Origin: Gammaproteobacteria bacterium
GTDB taxonomy: Bacteria > Pseudomonadota > Gammaproteobacteria > Steroidobacterales > Steroidobacteraceae
Direction of reading: 5' to 3'
Assembly: GCA_025355645.1 (NCBI GenBank)
Contig: JANXZG010000098.1
Coordinates: 1 to 64,000 of the forward strand
Length of the DNA stretch: 64,000 nt
Positions 7,817-16,554 of the stretch are shown here, in pieces. Under the pieces are notes generated by a model. That model made no database searches, was not told where the DNA came from, and worked only from the letters and a program-made list of their open reading frames with translations. Positions within the stretch are counted from its first letter, which is position 1. Each line of letters starts with the position of its first letter. Both the position numbers and the translations under genes were made by a program.

Positions 7817-10183
7817 ATGAAACCATACATCGTTTCCTTCGAGCACCTCAAGAACCACGACGTGGAACTCGTCGGCGGCAAGAACGCGTCCATCGGGGAA
7901 ATGATTTCCTCGCTGGCCGCCCTTGGCGTTTCAGTCCCCGGCGGTTTTGCCACCACCTCGCACGCCTATCGCGATTTCCTTTCGCAGGGCGGACTCGACC
8001 AACGGATCAAGGAGCTGCTCGCGAGCCTTGATGTTGACGATGTCGAGCGGCTCGCCAGCGCGGGCAGCCAGATCCGCGCCTGGATGCTGGCAACCCCGCT
8101 GCCGGAGCGCCTGCGGCAGGAACTGCTCGGGGCATGGCGCGCGATGGGCTCGGGTCCCGAGTTTGCCGTCGCGGTGCGCTCTTCGGCCACTGCCGAGGAT
8201 CTGCCGGAGGCCTCGTTTGCCGGCCAACAGGAGACATTCCTGAATGTGCGTGGGGAAGAGCCACTGATGAAATGCGTGCACGAGGTGTACGCCTCGCTCT
8301 TTAACGACCGCGCGATCGCCTACCGGGTGCACCAGAACTTTGATCACGGCGCGGTTGCCCTTTCGGTCGGCATCCAGACAATGGTGCGCAGCGACCTTGG
8401 CAGCGCTGGCGTGATGTTCACGCTCGACACCGACTCCGGCTTTCGCGACGTGGTGTTCATTACCTCCGCCTATGGCCTCGGCGAGACCGTGGTCCAGGGC
8501 GCGGTAAATCCCGACGAGTTCTATATCTACAAGCCCTCGGTGCGCAACGGCCGCGCTGCGATCGTGCGTCGAAGCATGGGTGCAAAGGCCATCAAGATGG
8601 TCTACGCGGAAGCGGGATCCGCCGAGCGGGTCAAGACGGTCGAGGTCGCGCCGGCGCAACGCCGCCAGTTCTCGCTGAACGATGCAGACATCCTGGAGCT
8701 CGCGAAGCAGGCGCTGCAGATTGAGGAGCACTACGGCGCGCCGATGGACATCGAATGGGGTAAGGACGGCGCGACCGGCAAGATCTACATTCTGCAGGCA
8801 CGGCCCGAAACGGTACAAAGCCGCGCCAAGGGCACCATCCAGCGATTCACGCTGAAAAATCGCTCCAACGTATTGATCACAGGGCGCAGCATTGGCCAGC
8901 GCATCGGCGCGGGCCACGCGCGCGTTGTCAAGGGCGTCAAGGAAATGTCGCGCGTTCGCGCCGGCGACGTGCTGGTCGCCGACATGACGGACCCTGACTG
9001 GGAACCGGTCATGAAGCGCGCTGCGGCGATCGTCACTAACCGCGGCGGGCGCACCTGCCATGCGGCGATCATCGCGAGGGAACTGGGGATTCCTGCGGTG
9101 GTCGGCTGCGGAAATGCGACCACGGCGATACGCGAAGACCAGGCCGTCACGGTTTCCTGCGCCGAAGGTGACACCGGTTTTGTGTACGAAGGCAAACTGG
9201 AGTTCGAGGGCCGCACGATTACGCTGGATGCGATGCCGCCGGTGCCGGTCAAGATCATGATGAACATCGGCAACCCGGACCGGGCCTTTGATTTCGCGGG
9301 CATCCCGAATCACGGCGTGGGGCTTGCACGCCTCGAATTCATCATTAATCGCATGATCGGCGTGCATCCGCGCGCTCTGCTCGAGTTCAACAAACAGTCC
9401 GATGAAATCCGCCATGCGATCTCGCTGCAGGCGGCGGGCTATGCAGATCCGATCAGCTTTTTCGTCGAGAAGCTCGCCGAGGGCATCGCCCAGATCGCCG
9501 CCGCGTTCGCGCCGGAGACCGTGATCGTGCGCCTCTCGGACTTCAAGTCGAATGAATATGCCAATCTTCTTGGTGGCAAGGCCTATGAGCCACATGAGGA
9601 GAATCCGATGCTCGGATTCCGCGGTGCGGTGCGCTACCTCGACCCGAAATTCCGCCCTTGCTTCGAGCTCGAATGCCGCGCGCTGCGGCGCGTACGCGAG
9701 CAATTTGGCCTGACGAATGTGCAGGTCATGGTGCCTTTCGTGCGCTCGCCGGCGGAGGCCAAGGCGGTCACGGACCTGCTCGCCGATAACGGGCTGCGGC
9801 GCGGCGTCAATGGCCTGAAACACATCATGATGTGCGAGCTGCCGACGAATGCGGTGCTCGCGCATCGTTACCTCGAATACTTCGATGGCATGTCGATAGG
9901 TTCGAATGACATGACCCAGCTGACGCTCGGCCTCGACCGGGATTCCGGGGTCGTGGCGAAGTTGTTCGATGAACGTGACGATGCGGTCAAGGCCCTGCTC
10001 TCCATGGCAATCAAGGCCTGCAAGTCGGAAGGCAAATACGTGGGCATCTGCGGCCAGGGCCCCTCCGATCACCCGGAATTTGCGCGCTGGCTGGTCGATG
10101 AGGGCATCGACAGCCTGTCACTGAATCCCGATACCGTGGTGGAAACCTGGATGTTCCTCGCCAAGGGCAGCGCGGCGCACTAG
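7817..10183 (+). CDS. ppsA: Phosphoenolpyruvate synthase
   Basis: 788 residues from ATG 7817 ([11 protein letters not shown]), close to the 792 of E. coli. An in-frame TTG at 7802 is a less likely start. The order is an N-terminal ATP-grasp domain ([20 protein letters not shown]), a central swivelling phosphohistidine domain with H415 in GGRTCHAA, the site regulated by PpsR on the adjacent Thr, and a C-terminal PEP/pyruvate TIM barrel ([26 protein letters not shown]). It converts pyruvate, ATP and water to PEP, AMP and Pi for gluconeogenesis. The stop overlaps the end of convergent orn by 4 nt. Confidence 0.97.
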   Translation: MKPYIVSFEHLKNHDVELVGGKNASIGEMISSLAALGVSVPGGFATTSHAYRDFLSQGGLDQRIKELLASLDVDDVERLASAGSQIRAWMLATPLPERLRQELLGAWRAMGSGPEFAVAVRSSATAEDLPEASFAGQQETFLNVRGEEPLMKCVHEVYASLFNDRAIAYRVHQNFDHGAVALSVGIQTMVRSDLGSAGVMFTLDTDSGFRDVVFITSAYGLGETVVQGAVNPDEFYIYKPSVRNGRAAIVRRSMGAKAIKMVYAEAGSAERVKTVEVAPAQRRQFSLNDADILELAKQALQIEEHYGAPMDIEWGKDGATGKIYILQARPETVQSRAKGTIQRFTLKNRSNVLITGRSIGQRIGAGHARVVKGVKEMSRVRAGDVLVADMTDPDWEPVMKRAAAIVTNRGGRTCHAAIIARELGIPAVVGCGNATTAIREDQAVTVSCAEGDTGFVYEGKLEFEGRTITLDAMPPVPVKIMMNIGNPDRAFDFAGIPNHGVGLARLEFIINRMIGVHPRALLEFNKQSDEIRHAISLQAAGYADPISFFVEKLAEGIAQIAAAFAPETVIVRLSDFKSNEYANLLGGKAYEPHEENPMLGFRGAVRYLDPKFRPCFELECRALRRVREQFGLTNVQVMVPFVRSPAEAKAVTDLLADNGLRRGVNGLKHIMMCELPTNAVLAHRYLEYFDGMSIGSNDMTQLTLGLDRDSGVVAKLFDERDDAVKALLSMAIKACKSEGKYVGICGQGPSDHPEFARWLVDEGIDSLSLNPDTVVETWMFLAKGSAAH

Positions 10184-10725
10184 GCGATCCGCAGGAAGTG
10201 CTCGCGGTAGTAGCGCAGCTCCGCAATGGATTCCCGCACGTCATCGAGCGCCAGGTGCGTCGATGACTTCCTGACGCCCTGGGCAATGTGCGGCGCCCAT
10301 CGCATCGCAAGTTCCTTCAGCGTGCTGACATCCAGATTGCGATAGTGGAAGAACTTCTCGAGGCCCGGCATCGTGCGCGAGAGGAATCGCCGGTCCTGGC
10401 ATATGCCGTTGCCACACATGGGCGAGCGCCCAGGCTCGACCCAGGCGGCCAGGAACTCCAGCGTGGCGCGCTCGGCCGCAGCCACACCCGTCACGCTGCT
10501 GCGAACGCGCGCGAGCAGCCCCGAGCCGCCATGCTGCTTCGTGTTCCAGTCATCCATGCCGGCGAGCCGCACATCCTCCTGGTGGATCGCAATGACCGGG
10601 CCATTGGCAAGCACTTCCAGGTGTTTGTCAGTTACGATCGTCGCAATTTCCAGGATGACGTCGGACTCAGGGCTTAGCCCGGTCATTTCCAGGTCGATCC
10701 AGATCAGGTTCTCGGCGGATTTCAC
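10180..10725 (-). CDS. orn: Oligoribonuclease
   Basis: 181 residues, starting with GTG at 10725 ([16 protein letters not shown]). It is a DEDDh 3'-5' exonuclease: IDLEMTG supplies the first Asp and Glu, [10 protein letters not shown] surrounds the second region, and [13 protein letters not shown] carries the catalytic His and last Asp. It degrades 2-5 nt RNA fragments to mononucleotides, including pGpG from cyclic-di-GMP breakdown, and is usually essential in gammaproteobacteria. It is divergent from rsgA as in E. coli. A likely extended -10 (TGTTAGAAT at 10753-10761) lies inside the first codons of rsgA. Confidence 0.97.
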   Translation of the reverse strand: MKSAENLIWIDLEMTGLSPESDVILEIATIVTDKHLEVLANGPVIAIHQEDVRLAGMDDWNTKQHGGSGLLARVRSSVTGVAAAERATLEFLAAWVEPGRSPMCGNGICQDRRFLSRTMPGLEKFFHYRNLDVSTLKELAMRWAPHIAQGVRKSSTHLALDDVRESIAELRYYREHFLRIA

Positions 10726-10728
10726 GGA

Positions 10729-11646
10729 GTGTCTTTAGTCTTGAAAGAACGAATTCTAACACCTGGCGCGCCGGGAACGGGCACGGTGCTTGCGAGTTTC
10801 GGGCGCGGCGTACTGGTCGCGTCGGGCGATGCGGTCCTCAAATGCGCGCTGCCCGGACGCAAGTTGCGCCCGGTCTGCGGAGATCGCATCAACTGGCGCC
10901 AGTCGCCGGCAACCGACGGACCCGCGATCGACTCGATAGCGCCCCGCCGCAACCTGCTCGAGCGCATCGATGCGCGCGGCCGTGCTGAGCCGGTGGCCGC
11001 CAATATCGATCGGCTGGGCGTGGTGATCGCACCAGAGCCCTTGCCCGACTGGTTCCTGGTCGATCGGTACTGCGCGGCGGCGCGACTGAAGGATCTTCAG
11101 GTGCTGCTGATCGCGAATAAATGCGACCTCGGCCTCACGGCGCTGCTTCCCGACCTGCAGGTGTACCGGGAAGTTGGGATAGCGTGCATACAAGTCGCCT
11201 GCACGCCGGCCCAGGGCCTTGCCGAGCTTCGCGCGGCCCTGACGGGCGTGACGCTGCTGGTCGGGCAATCGGGCGTGGGCAAGTCCTCGCTGGTCAACGC
11301 GCTCGCGCCGGATGCCGCGGCCATCACCGCTGCACTTACGCGTGAGGCGGAAGGTCGCCATACTACGACGACCGCGCGCCTGTACACGCTCGACAGCCAG
11401 TCGGCGATCATGGATGCCCCCGGCGTGCGTGATTTCGCGCCGCCCGCGCACCTGGTGCGCGCGGCACAACGCGGCTTCGATGAGATTCATGCGCTGAGCC
11501 ATGGCTGCCGCTTCAACGACTGCCGTCACTTCGAAGAGCCGGGATGCGCCGTGCGCCAGGCGGTTGACGCGTTAAAAATCGCGCCGCGTCGCTACGAAAG
11601 TTACCGGCGCCTCGCGCGCTTATATGAGGAACTCGCGCCGCACTGA
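10729..11646 (+). CDS. rsgA: Small ribosomal subunit biogenesis GTPase RsgA
   Basis: 305 residues if GTG 10729 is used; TTG 10741 is an alternative and the sequence does not decide between them. It has an OB-fold N-terminus ([13 protein letters not shown]), then a circularly permuted GTPase in which NKCD (G4) precedes GQSGVGKSS (G1) and DAPGVRDF (G3), and a C-terminal zinc finger ([14 protein letters not shown]). RsgA checks and releases maturation factors from the 30S subunit. GTG 10729 is only 3 nt from the orn start codon on the other strand, the same pairing as in E. coli. Confidence 0.95.
   Translation: MSLVLKERILTPGAPGTGTVLASFGRGVLVASGDAVLKCALPGRKLRPVCGDRINWRQSPATDGPAIDSIAPRRNLLERIDARGRAEPVAANIDRLGVVIAPEPLPDWFLVDRYCAAARLKDLQVLLIANKCDLGLTALLPDLQVYREVGIACIQVACTPAQGLAELRAALTGVTLLVGQSGVGKSSLVNALAPDAAAITAALTREAEGRHTTTTARLYTLDSQSAIMDAPGVRDFAPPAHLVRAAQRGFDEIHALSHGCRFNDCRHFEEPGCAVRQAVDALKIAPRRYESYRRLARLYEELAPH
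10753..10761 (-). promoter_or_regulatory. Extended -10 element for orn, inside rsgA
   Basis: TGTTAGAAT on the minus strand matches an extended -10 (TGnTAtAAT with one mismatch). Transcription from about 10746 would give orn a leader of about 20 nt. There is no matching -35. Confidence 0.4.
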
Positions 11647-12246
11647 TCAGGACACCGCGGTACGACCGGCAAGTGCATGGGCCAGAGTTCCCCCGTCCAC
11701 ATATTCGAGCTCGCCGCCCACCGGTACACCATGTGCGATCCGCGAGGCCTTGAGCCCCTTGCGCAGCGTCAGCTCTCCGAGATAATGCGCCGTCGCCTCG
11801 CCTTCAACGGTCGGATTAGTCGCGAGGATGACCTCGTCGACTTCGCCTTCGGCCAGCAACTGCTCGAACTCATCGAGCCCGAGTTCGGAGGGGCCGATGC
11901 CGTCCAGCGGCGACAAATGTCCCATCAGCACAAAATAACGGCCGCGAAATCCGCCGGACTGTTCGATCGCGACCACATCAGCGGGGGATTCGACCACACA
12001 TAGCTGCGCAAGGTTGCGTTGCGGCGAGGAGCAGATGGCGCATAACTCACTCTCCGTCAGCATGCGGCATCGCTTGCAATGCCCGATCGTCGCAAGGGCC
12101 TCGGCGAGGGACTGGCTCAGCGCACGCCCGCCGTCCCGATCGCGCTCCAATAAATGAAACGCCATACGCTGGGCCGATTTCGGTCCGACCCCGGGCAGGC
12201 AGCGCAAGGATTCAATCAGGCGCGCGAGCATGGGCGTGTATTTCAA
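11647..12246 (-). CDS. recR: Recombination protein RecR
   Basis: 199 residues, standard length. Helix-hairpin-helix at the N-terminus ([17 protein letters not shown]), a four-Cys zinc site (C-x2-C in CKRC, then CAIC) and a Toprim domain with the closing [16 protein letters not shown]. RecR forms a ring clamp and, with RecO (and RecF), loads RecA on SSB-coated gaps. It is the last gene of dnaX-ybaB-recR; its ATG overlaps the ybaB stop by 4 nt, indicating translational coupling. Confidence 0.97.
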   Translation of the reverse strand: MKYTPMLARLIESLRCLPGVGPKSAQRMAFHLLERDRDGGRALSQSLAEALATIGHCKRCRMLTESELCAICSSPQRNLAQLCVVESPADVVAIEQSGGFRGRYFVLMGHLSPLDGIGPSELGLDEFEQLLAEGEVDEVILATNPTVEGEATAHYLGELTLRKGLKASRIAHGVPVGGELEYVDGGTLAHALAGRTAVS

Positions 12247-12566
12247 AACGGCAGCTTCATGCCCGGCGGCAAGTCCAGTCCAGACATCAGTCCTGAATAT
12301 TTTTCCTTGGTGGTCGCGGCGAGCTTGCGCACCGCATCGTTGCAGGCGGCCACCAACAAATCCTCGAGCATATCCTTGTCGCCGGTCATGAGCCGTGGAT
12401 CGATGGTCACCCGCTGGGCCTCGTGCTGGCCGTTCAGCACGATTTTGACCATGCCACCGCCCGCTTCACCCGTTACCTGCAGCGTCGCGAGCTCGGCTTG
12501 CGCCTTCTTCATTGTCTCCTGCATCTGCTGCGCCTGGCGCATCAGATTACCGATTCCGCCCTTCAC
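12243..12566 (-). CDS. ybaB: YbaB/EbfC nucleoid-associated protein
   Basis: 107 residues: an N-terminal amphipathic helix ([19 protein letters not shown]), then the family signature [21 protein letters not shown] and [16 protein letters not shown]. YbaB dimers bind DNA broadly and are encoded between dnaX and recR in most proteobacteria. It overlaps both neighbours by 4 nt (dnaX stop at 12563, recR start at 12246). Confidence 0.96.
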   Translation of the reverse strand: MKGGIGNLMRQAQQMQETMKKAQAELATLQVTGEAGGGMVKIVLNGQHEAQRVTIDPRLMTGDKDMLEDLLVAACNDAVRKLAATTKEKYSGLMSGLDLPPGMKLPF

Positions 12567-14155
12567 GGCTTCACCGACGACAGGTCCGCCTCGGCGCCAA
12601 ATCGCTCTCGCAATCCGCGCACGGCCGGATCCTGCTCGAACGCGGCAACGGCTTGGGTAAGGCGGGACTGCTCATCCTGGGTGCGCTGACGCGCGGGCGT
12701 GGCCAGAGCCGCGGACTGCGTCTCGAAATTCAGGCGGATATCGCGACCGAAATATTTCGACAGGCCCTGCGCGAGTTTCTCATCGATCTGCCGGGTACGC
12801 CGGTCGATCGTCGCGGTATCGAGCTGCAGATTGAGCACATTGCCGTCAAACGAGGATGGAACGCAGTTCAGGGCGAACTGGCGCACCATGCCACTGACCT
12901 GCGCCGCATCAAGGATCCCCGGCCAGCTGGTCGCATCGATGCTGTTCGCAGCACCCGGTGCTACCGCAGGCGGGGCAATGGGCGCGGAAGTTTGGCCTGA
13001 TCTTGGTGCCGTGGGCGCGGCCACCGCGGGCTTCGCGCGCTGGGCGACCTGGCCGCCCGCGTCACCGGCCTCCGGGCGAAACGCCAGCATCCGCAGCAGC
13101 GTCATCTCGAACCCCAGGCGCGGCTCCGGTGCCATGGCCAGATCGCGCCGCCCGCCCAGGGCAATCTGGTAATACAGTTGCACATCCTGGGCAGATATCG
13201 CCGCGGCTAGCCGCGCGACCTCGCCAATATCAAAATCCTCGTCATCGGATGCGGCCTGCGGCACGGCCTGCGCGATCGCCACACGTTGCAGAAATGCCGC
13301 CACTTCGATCAGTGCCCGATTGTAATCCGGGGCGTCCCGATCGAAGTCCTTCACCTCGGCCAGCATCCTTGTTCCATCGCCCTGGCTCAGCGCATCAACC
13401 ATGCGCACGACATGGTTGCGGTCGATGCTACCCAGCATGGCGCGCGCATCGCTCTCCTTCAGCTCGCCGCCGCCAAAAGCGATCAGCTGGTCCAGCAGGC
13501 TCAGGCCATCGCGCATGCTGCCATCGGCCGCCCGTGCAAGCTGCGCAAGCGCGGCCGGCTCGAATTTAAGCCCCTCAGCCCCGGCTATGAATGTCATGCG
13601 CTCGCCGATCAGCGCCGAGGGCAGGCGCTTTAGGCTGAACTGCAGGCAGCGCGACAGGACAGTGACGGGAAGCTTCTGCGGGTCGGTCGTCGCCAGCAGG
13701 AACTTGACGTGCGGCGGCGGCTCTTCGAGGGTCTTGAGCAGCGCGTTAAACGAGTGACCGGAGAGCATGTGGACTTCGTCGATCAGGTACACCTTGTAAC
13801 GGCCGCGCGTGGGCGCGTACTGAACGTTGTCAAGCAACTCACGCGTGTCATCGACCTTGGTGCGCGAGGCCGCATCGACCTCGATCAAGTCGACAAACCG
13901 GCCCTCGTCGATTTCCCGGCAGGCCGCGCAGACACCGCAGGGCATGGCGGAGACGCCGGTCTCGCAGTTCAGCGACTTGGCCAGGATGCGCGCAACGGTC
14001 GTCTTGCCGACGCCACGCGTACCGGTGAACAGGAAGGCGTGATGAACCTTGCCGGAGTCAAGTGCGCCGCGCAAGGCGCGCAATACATGCTCCTGCCCGA
14101 CCATTTCGGCGAAATTCTTGGGGCGCCATTTGCGCGCCAGAACGATATAGCTCAT
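12563..14155 (-). CDS. dnaX: DNA polymerase III subunit gamma/tau
   Basis: 530 residues. AAA+ clamp-loader domain with Walker A GTRGVGKTT, a four-Cys zinc module (NCETG...PCGVCAAC), Walker B YLIDEVHML and the sensor region, then a Pro/Ala linker near residues 375-410 and a C-terminal tau-like domain (LPGILDAAQVSGMVRQFALNC) that in relatives contacts the polymerase alpha subunit and DnaB. No A-rich slippery heptamer like the E. coli frameshift site was seen, so a separate gamma form is not predicted. It follows the tRNA-Ser and SRP RNA genes on the same strand and starts the dnaX-ybaB-recR operon. Confidence 0.96.
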   Translation of the reverse strand: MSYIVLARKWRPKNFAEMVGQEHVLRALRGALDSGKVHHAFLFTGTRGVGKTTVARILAKSLNCETGVSAMPCGVCAACREIDEGRFVDLIEVDAASRTKVDDTRELLDNVQYAPTRGRYKVYLIDEVHMLSGHSFNALLKTLEEPPPHVKFLLATTDPQKLPVTVLSRCLQFSLKRLPSALIGERMTFIAGAEGLKFEPAALAQLARAADGSMRDGLSLLDQLIAFGGGELKESDARAMLGSIDRNHVVRMVDALSQGDGTRMLAEVKDFDRDAPDYNRALIEVAAFLQRVAIAQAVPQAASDDEDFDIGEVARLAAAISAQDVQLYYQIALGGRRDLAMAPEPRLGFEMTLLRMLAFRPEAGDAGGQVAQRAKPAVAAPTAPRSGQTSAPIAPPAVAPGAANSIDATSWPGILDAAQVSGMVRQFALNCVPSSFDGNVLNLQLDTATIDRRTRQIDEKLAQGLSKYFGRDIRLNFETQSAALATPARQRTQDEQSRLTQAVAAFEQDPAVRGLRERFGAEADLSSVKP

Positions 14156-14189
14156 AGCCTTTCAGTGTAGCTGCCAAGCCGCCCGATTG

Positions 14190-14287
14190 GGAGGCGACCC
14201 GCGCCCGCAGGACTTCGGCGCCCGACTTAAAGCCGCTACCGCTGCTCCCTTCCGGGCCTGACGGGGTTCGTGACCAGTCGTCGCGAA
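14190..14287 (-). ncRNA. ffs: Bacterial small SRP RNA (4.5S RNA)
   Basis: The minus strand carries the conserved SRP tetraloop domain: GTCAGGCCCGGAAGGGAGCAGC, close to the E. coli core around GGTCCGGAAGGAAGCAGCC. A 5' GCGAC (14284-14280) pairs with a 3' GTCGC (14198-14194), closing a hairpin of about 95 nt. The ends are approximate. A second stem-loop (14178-14195) overlaps the 3' end and may help define it, but no T tract follows. The RNA binds Ffh, encoded at 40.2-41.6 kb, to target membrane proteins. It lies between tRNA-Ser and dnaX, a placement common in gammaproteobacteria. Confidence 0.9.
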
Positions 14288-14325
14288 GATGCAAACGCGA
14301 GCCGCCATTGACTCATCGCCGAAGC

Positions 14326-14417
14326 TGGCGGAGAGGGAGGGATTCGAACCCTCGAACACCTTTTGGGATGTTACTCACTTTCCAGGCGAGCGCCTTCGAC
14401 CACTCGGCCACCTCTCC
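14326..14417 (-). tRNA. tRNA-Ser(GGA)
   Basis: The acceptor arm GGAGAGG (14417-14411) pairs with CCTCTCC (14336-14330), followed by a G discriminator and an encoded CCA (14328-14326). The anticodon loop CTGGAAA gives GGA, reading UCC/UCU. A long variable arm (AACATCCCAAAAGGTGTT) identifies a class II serine tRNA. The TPsiC arm is GAGGGTTCGAATCCCTC. Confidence 0.96.
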
Positions 14418-14431
14418 TACAACGGGGCGCA

Positions 14432-14460
14432 AGGGTACCGGAGGCAGCCCAGCCGATCAA
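14432..14460 (-). promoter_or_regulatory. Candidate sigma-70 promoter for tRNA-Ser, ffs and dnaX
   Basis: TTGATC (14460-14455), a 17-nt spacer and TACCCT (14437-14432) lie 14 nt ahead of the tRNA 5' end, followed by a GC-rich discriminator. No other promoter is visible between tRNA-Ser and ffs, so the two RNAs and perhaps dnaX may share it. Confidence 0.4.
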
Positions 14461-14463
14461 ATC

Positions 14464-14799
14464 CTAAGGTGCTGCGCCACTCGCCGGCGCCGCATCGGCA
14501 GGCGCTGGCGCAGACGGCGGGCGCACCGGCGACGCCGGTTTATACCGTGGCGGCTCATCCGGGCAGGGATCCGCGGGACCAGGCGGCGGAGGCGCCGCGT
14601 CGACCGAGGGGATTACCAGTGCGCCGGCGACATTCGGGGCATCGGCGCCTTGCGGAACCTTCAGGGGCGCGACGCTCGCGGCGCGCTGGTAGACCTGCGG
14701 CTTGTGGCAGTTCTCTCCGACCGCCCGAAACGGATTCCCGTGACAGCCGCCCAGAACCATCGTTACCGCGGATCCAATCATCAGCCGGCGCATGCTCAT
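14464..14799 (-). CDS. Small proline-rich lipoprotein, possible reduced BamC relative
   Basis: 111 residues from ATG 14799, overlapping the dapA stop as ATGA. The lipoprotein signal ends LGGC, with the lipidated Cys at about residue 19. The mature part contains YQRAASVAPLKVPQGADAPN, similar in layout to the E. coli BamC N-terminus where the tail contacts BamD, then a Pro-rich stretch (PPPPGPADPCPDEPPRYKP) and no folded C-terminal domain. In E. coli bamC also follows dapA. The BamC link is inference from position and a short motif; similar short lipoproteins occur after dapA in GC-rich gammaproteobacteria as I recall them. Confidence 0.7.
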   Translation of the reverse strand: MSMRRLMIGSAVTMVLGGCHGNPFRAVGENCHKPQVYQRAASVAPLKVPQGADAPNVAGALVIPSVDAAPPPPGPADPCPDEPPRYKPASPVRPPSAPAPADAAPASGAAP

Positions 14800-15689
14800 G
14801 CAGCTTTGTCCTTCGTGTCGATCCCCGCAGCTCGCATCGCGCGCCGGACCAATTCGTAGTGGGCCGGCGTCAAATCGACGAGCGGCAGGCGCAAGGTGGT
14901 GCCCATGAGCCCCAACTGCGCTACGGCCCATTTTACGGGAATCGGGCTCGCCTCGATGAATAAATCGCGATGCAGCGCCTGCAGTGTGGCATCGATGCCC
15001 GCCGCCCTGCCCATATCCTGCGACAGCGCCGCTGCGCAGGCGTCATGCATGCGCCGCGGCACCACATTGGCGCTGACCGATATGACGCCCCGCGCGCCGA
15101 TTCCCATCAGCGCCAGGAAACTCGCATCGTCGCCGGAGAGCAGCGCAAAGTTCGCCCCGCAGGAACCCAGGATCTCCCGACCCCGCGCCAGCGATCCGGT
15201 TGCCTCCTTGATCGCGACAATCGAGGGATGCACGGCCAGGCGCTCGATCGTCGCGGGCAGTAGGTCAACGCCGGTACGAGAGGGCACGTTGTACAGGATC
15301 ACCGGCACCGCGGATGCCTCGGCAACGGCGAGAAAATGCCGGTACAGGCCTTCCTGCGGCGGCTTGCTGTAGTAAGGGGTCACCGCCATGACCGCATCGA
15401 CGCCGAGGCGCGAGAAGCTGCGAGTCCGCTCAATCGTCCCGGCGGTTGAGCTCATGCCTACGCCGACGACCACCGGGATCCTGCCGCGGCAGCGCGCTGC
15501 CGCCCGCGCGGCCAGCGTTTCGATCTCCTCGAAACTCAGCGCCGGCGACTCGCCTGTCGTGCCAGCGACGACAATGCCATCGGTCCCTTCGGATAAGTGA
15601 AAATCGAGCAGCCGATCCCAGGCTGTCAGGTCCAGCTCACCGCTGGTATCCATCGGCGTCACTAGGGCAACCATGCTTCCGGAAAACAT
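14796..15689 (-). CDS. dapA: 4-hydroxy-tetrahydrodipicolinate synthase
   Basis: 297 residues, a TIM-barrel class I aldolase. GTTGESPALSFEE is the pyruvate-binding segment, Y133 lies in LYNVPSRTG, and K161 in AIKEATG forms the Schiff base with pyruvate; both numbers equal those of E. coli DapA. The enzyme condenses pyruvate with aspartate semialdehyde, the first committed step to diaminopimelate and lysine. The start ATGTTTTCCGG follows a TACAGT box by only 6 nt. It heads an operon with the downstream lipoprotein and is divergent from gcvR. Confidence 0.97.
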   Translation of the reverse strand: MFSGSMVALVTPMDTSGELDLTAWDRLLDFHLSEGTDGIVVAGTTGESPALSFEEIETLAARAAARCRGRIPVVVGVGMSSTAGTIERTRSFSRLGVDAVMAVTPYYSKPPQEGLYRHFLAVAEASAVPVILYNVPSRTGVDLLPATIERLAVHPSIVAIKEATGSLARGREILGSCGANFALLSGDDASFLALMGIGARGVISVSANVVPRRMHDACAAALSQDMGRAAGIDATLQALHRDLFIEASPIPVKWAVAQLGLMGTTLRLPLVDLTPAHYELVRRAMRAAGIDTKDKAA

Positions 15690-15695
15690 ACCTAT

Positions 15696-15701
15696 ACTGT
15701 A
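15696..15701 (-). promoter_or_regulatory. -10-like box for dapA
   Basis: TACAGT on the minus strand ends 6 nt before ATG 15689, so transcription would begin at about the A of the start codon. No Shine-Dalgarno precedes the ATG. Confidence 0.35.
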
Positions 15702-16000
15702 GCTGAAATTCTTGCCGTCGCTAGTGGCGGCGATTCTCGCCGGCGCTCATGCTTTCGCCCAGCGCACATTCCTAGCCTCGTCCAATGATTTCTGCACTGA
15801 AGTTGCGAGCGCCGCAGGAAAAGTCAGTAGCCACGTGCGCGGCCAAGGATTGCCCACGGCCAATACCGGCCGACTATTTACCCTTTTTGCGAAAAAACGC
15901 TCGGCTGCGGTATGCTGTGGTTCCGAAATTCTGCAGGCAGCTCAGTGACGATTCGCCACGCAAGCGTCGCTGGGGGGTCGCGTCGCCTGTGACGCTCCGG

Positions 16001-16006
16001 TAGAAT
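16001..16006 (+). promoter_or_regulatory. -10-like box for gcvR
   Basis: TAGAAT ends 8 nt before ATG 16015. The intervening bases (TTGCACCG) contain no Shine-Dalgarno. The predicted leader is 0-2 nt. Confidence 0.4.
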
Positions 16007-16014
16007 TTGCACCG

Positions 16015-16545
16015 ATGAAGCAACACATCGTGATATCCGCAGTCGGGCCCGACCGTGTAGGGATGGTCCATGAACTCTCCAAGGCTGTGACAGACTGTGG
16101 CGGCAGCATCAGCGAGAGCCGCATGACCTCGCTGGGCAACGAGTTTGCGATGCTGTTGCTGGTAACCGGCAACTGGCACACGCTTGCCAAGCTCGAGGGC
16201 GAGTTCAAGAAGATCGCCGATGCCAATAGCGTGAACATCCAGCTGCGCCGCACCGAGGCGCGGGCGGTGCGTAATGACATGCTGCCCTACTCGATCGACG
16301 TGGTTTGCCTGGACCAGACGGGCATTGTGGCGGGCCTGTCGGGTTTTTTCTCGCAGCGAAGCGTCGACATTGCCGAACTGTCCACGCGCTCCTACGCGGC
16401 CGCGCACACCGGCGCACCGATGTTCGCAGTGCAGATGATCGTCAATGTGCCAAGCCGGCTGCACATCGGCGTGCTGCGCGAAGAATTCATGGATTTCTGC
16501 GATCACCTGAACCTGGATGCCATTTTCGAGCCGGTCAAGAACTGA
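16015..16545 (+). CDS. gcvR: Glycine cleavage system transcriptional repressor-like ACT-domain protein
   Basis: 176 residues comprising two ACT domains: about 4-75 (HIVISAVGPDRVGMVHELSKAV) and 92-170 (YSIDVVCLDQTGIVAGLSGFF). GcvR in E. coli has no DNA-binding domain; it binds glycine and represses gcv genes by contacting GcvA. The position divergent from dapA and ahead of bcp is the same as in E. coli. Whether it regulates glycine cleavage here cannot be told, because no gcv genes are in the window. Confidence 0.9.
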   Translation: MKQHIVISAVGPDRVGMVHELSKAVTDCGGSISESRMTSLGNEFAMLLLVTGNWHTLAKLEGEFKKIADANSVNIQLRRTEARAVRNDMLPYSIDVVCLDQTGIVAGLSGFFSQRSVDIAELSTRSYAAAHTGAPMFAVQMIVNVPSRLHIGVLREEFMDFCDHLNLDAIFEPVKN

Positions 16546-16554
16546 GCCCGCCCC

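Larger units (their letters stand above)
15690..16014. other. Divergent intergenic region between dapA and gcvR
   Basis: 325 nt with no convincing gene; the short open frames here lack family features and start signals. At each edge is a -10-like box close to the start codon: TACAGT (15701-15696, minus) for dapA and TAGAAT (16001-16006, plus) for gcvR. Neither has a good -35. No riboswitch or strong terminator was recognised; in particular no lysine riboswitch was identified. Confidence 0.5.

Noticed and set aside
7931..10072. 713-codon open frame antisense to ppsA
   Set aside because: Composition is rich in Arg, His, Asp and Leu typical of antisense reading of GC-rich genes; no family motif; ppsA on the other strand is certain.
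12563..14155. Programmed frameshift in dnaX producing a separate gamma subunit
   Set aside because: No A-rich slippery heptamer like that of E. coli was found in the coding strand.
15712..15948. 78-codon open frame between dapA and gcvR
   Set aside because: No ribosome binding site, no hydrophobic or family pattern, and it crosses the promoter edges.
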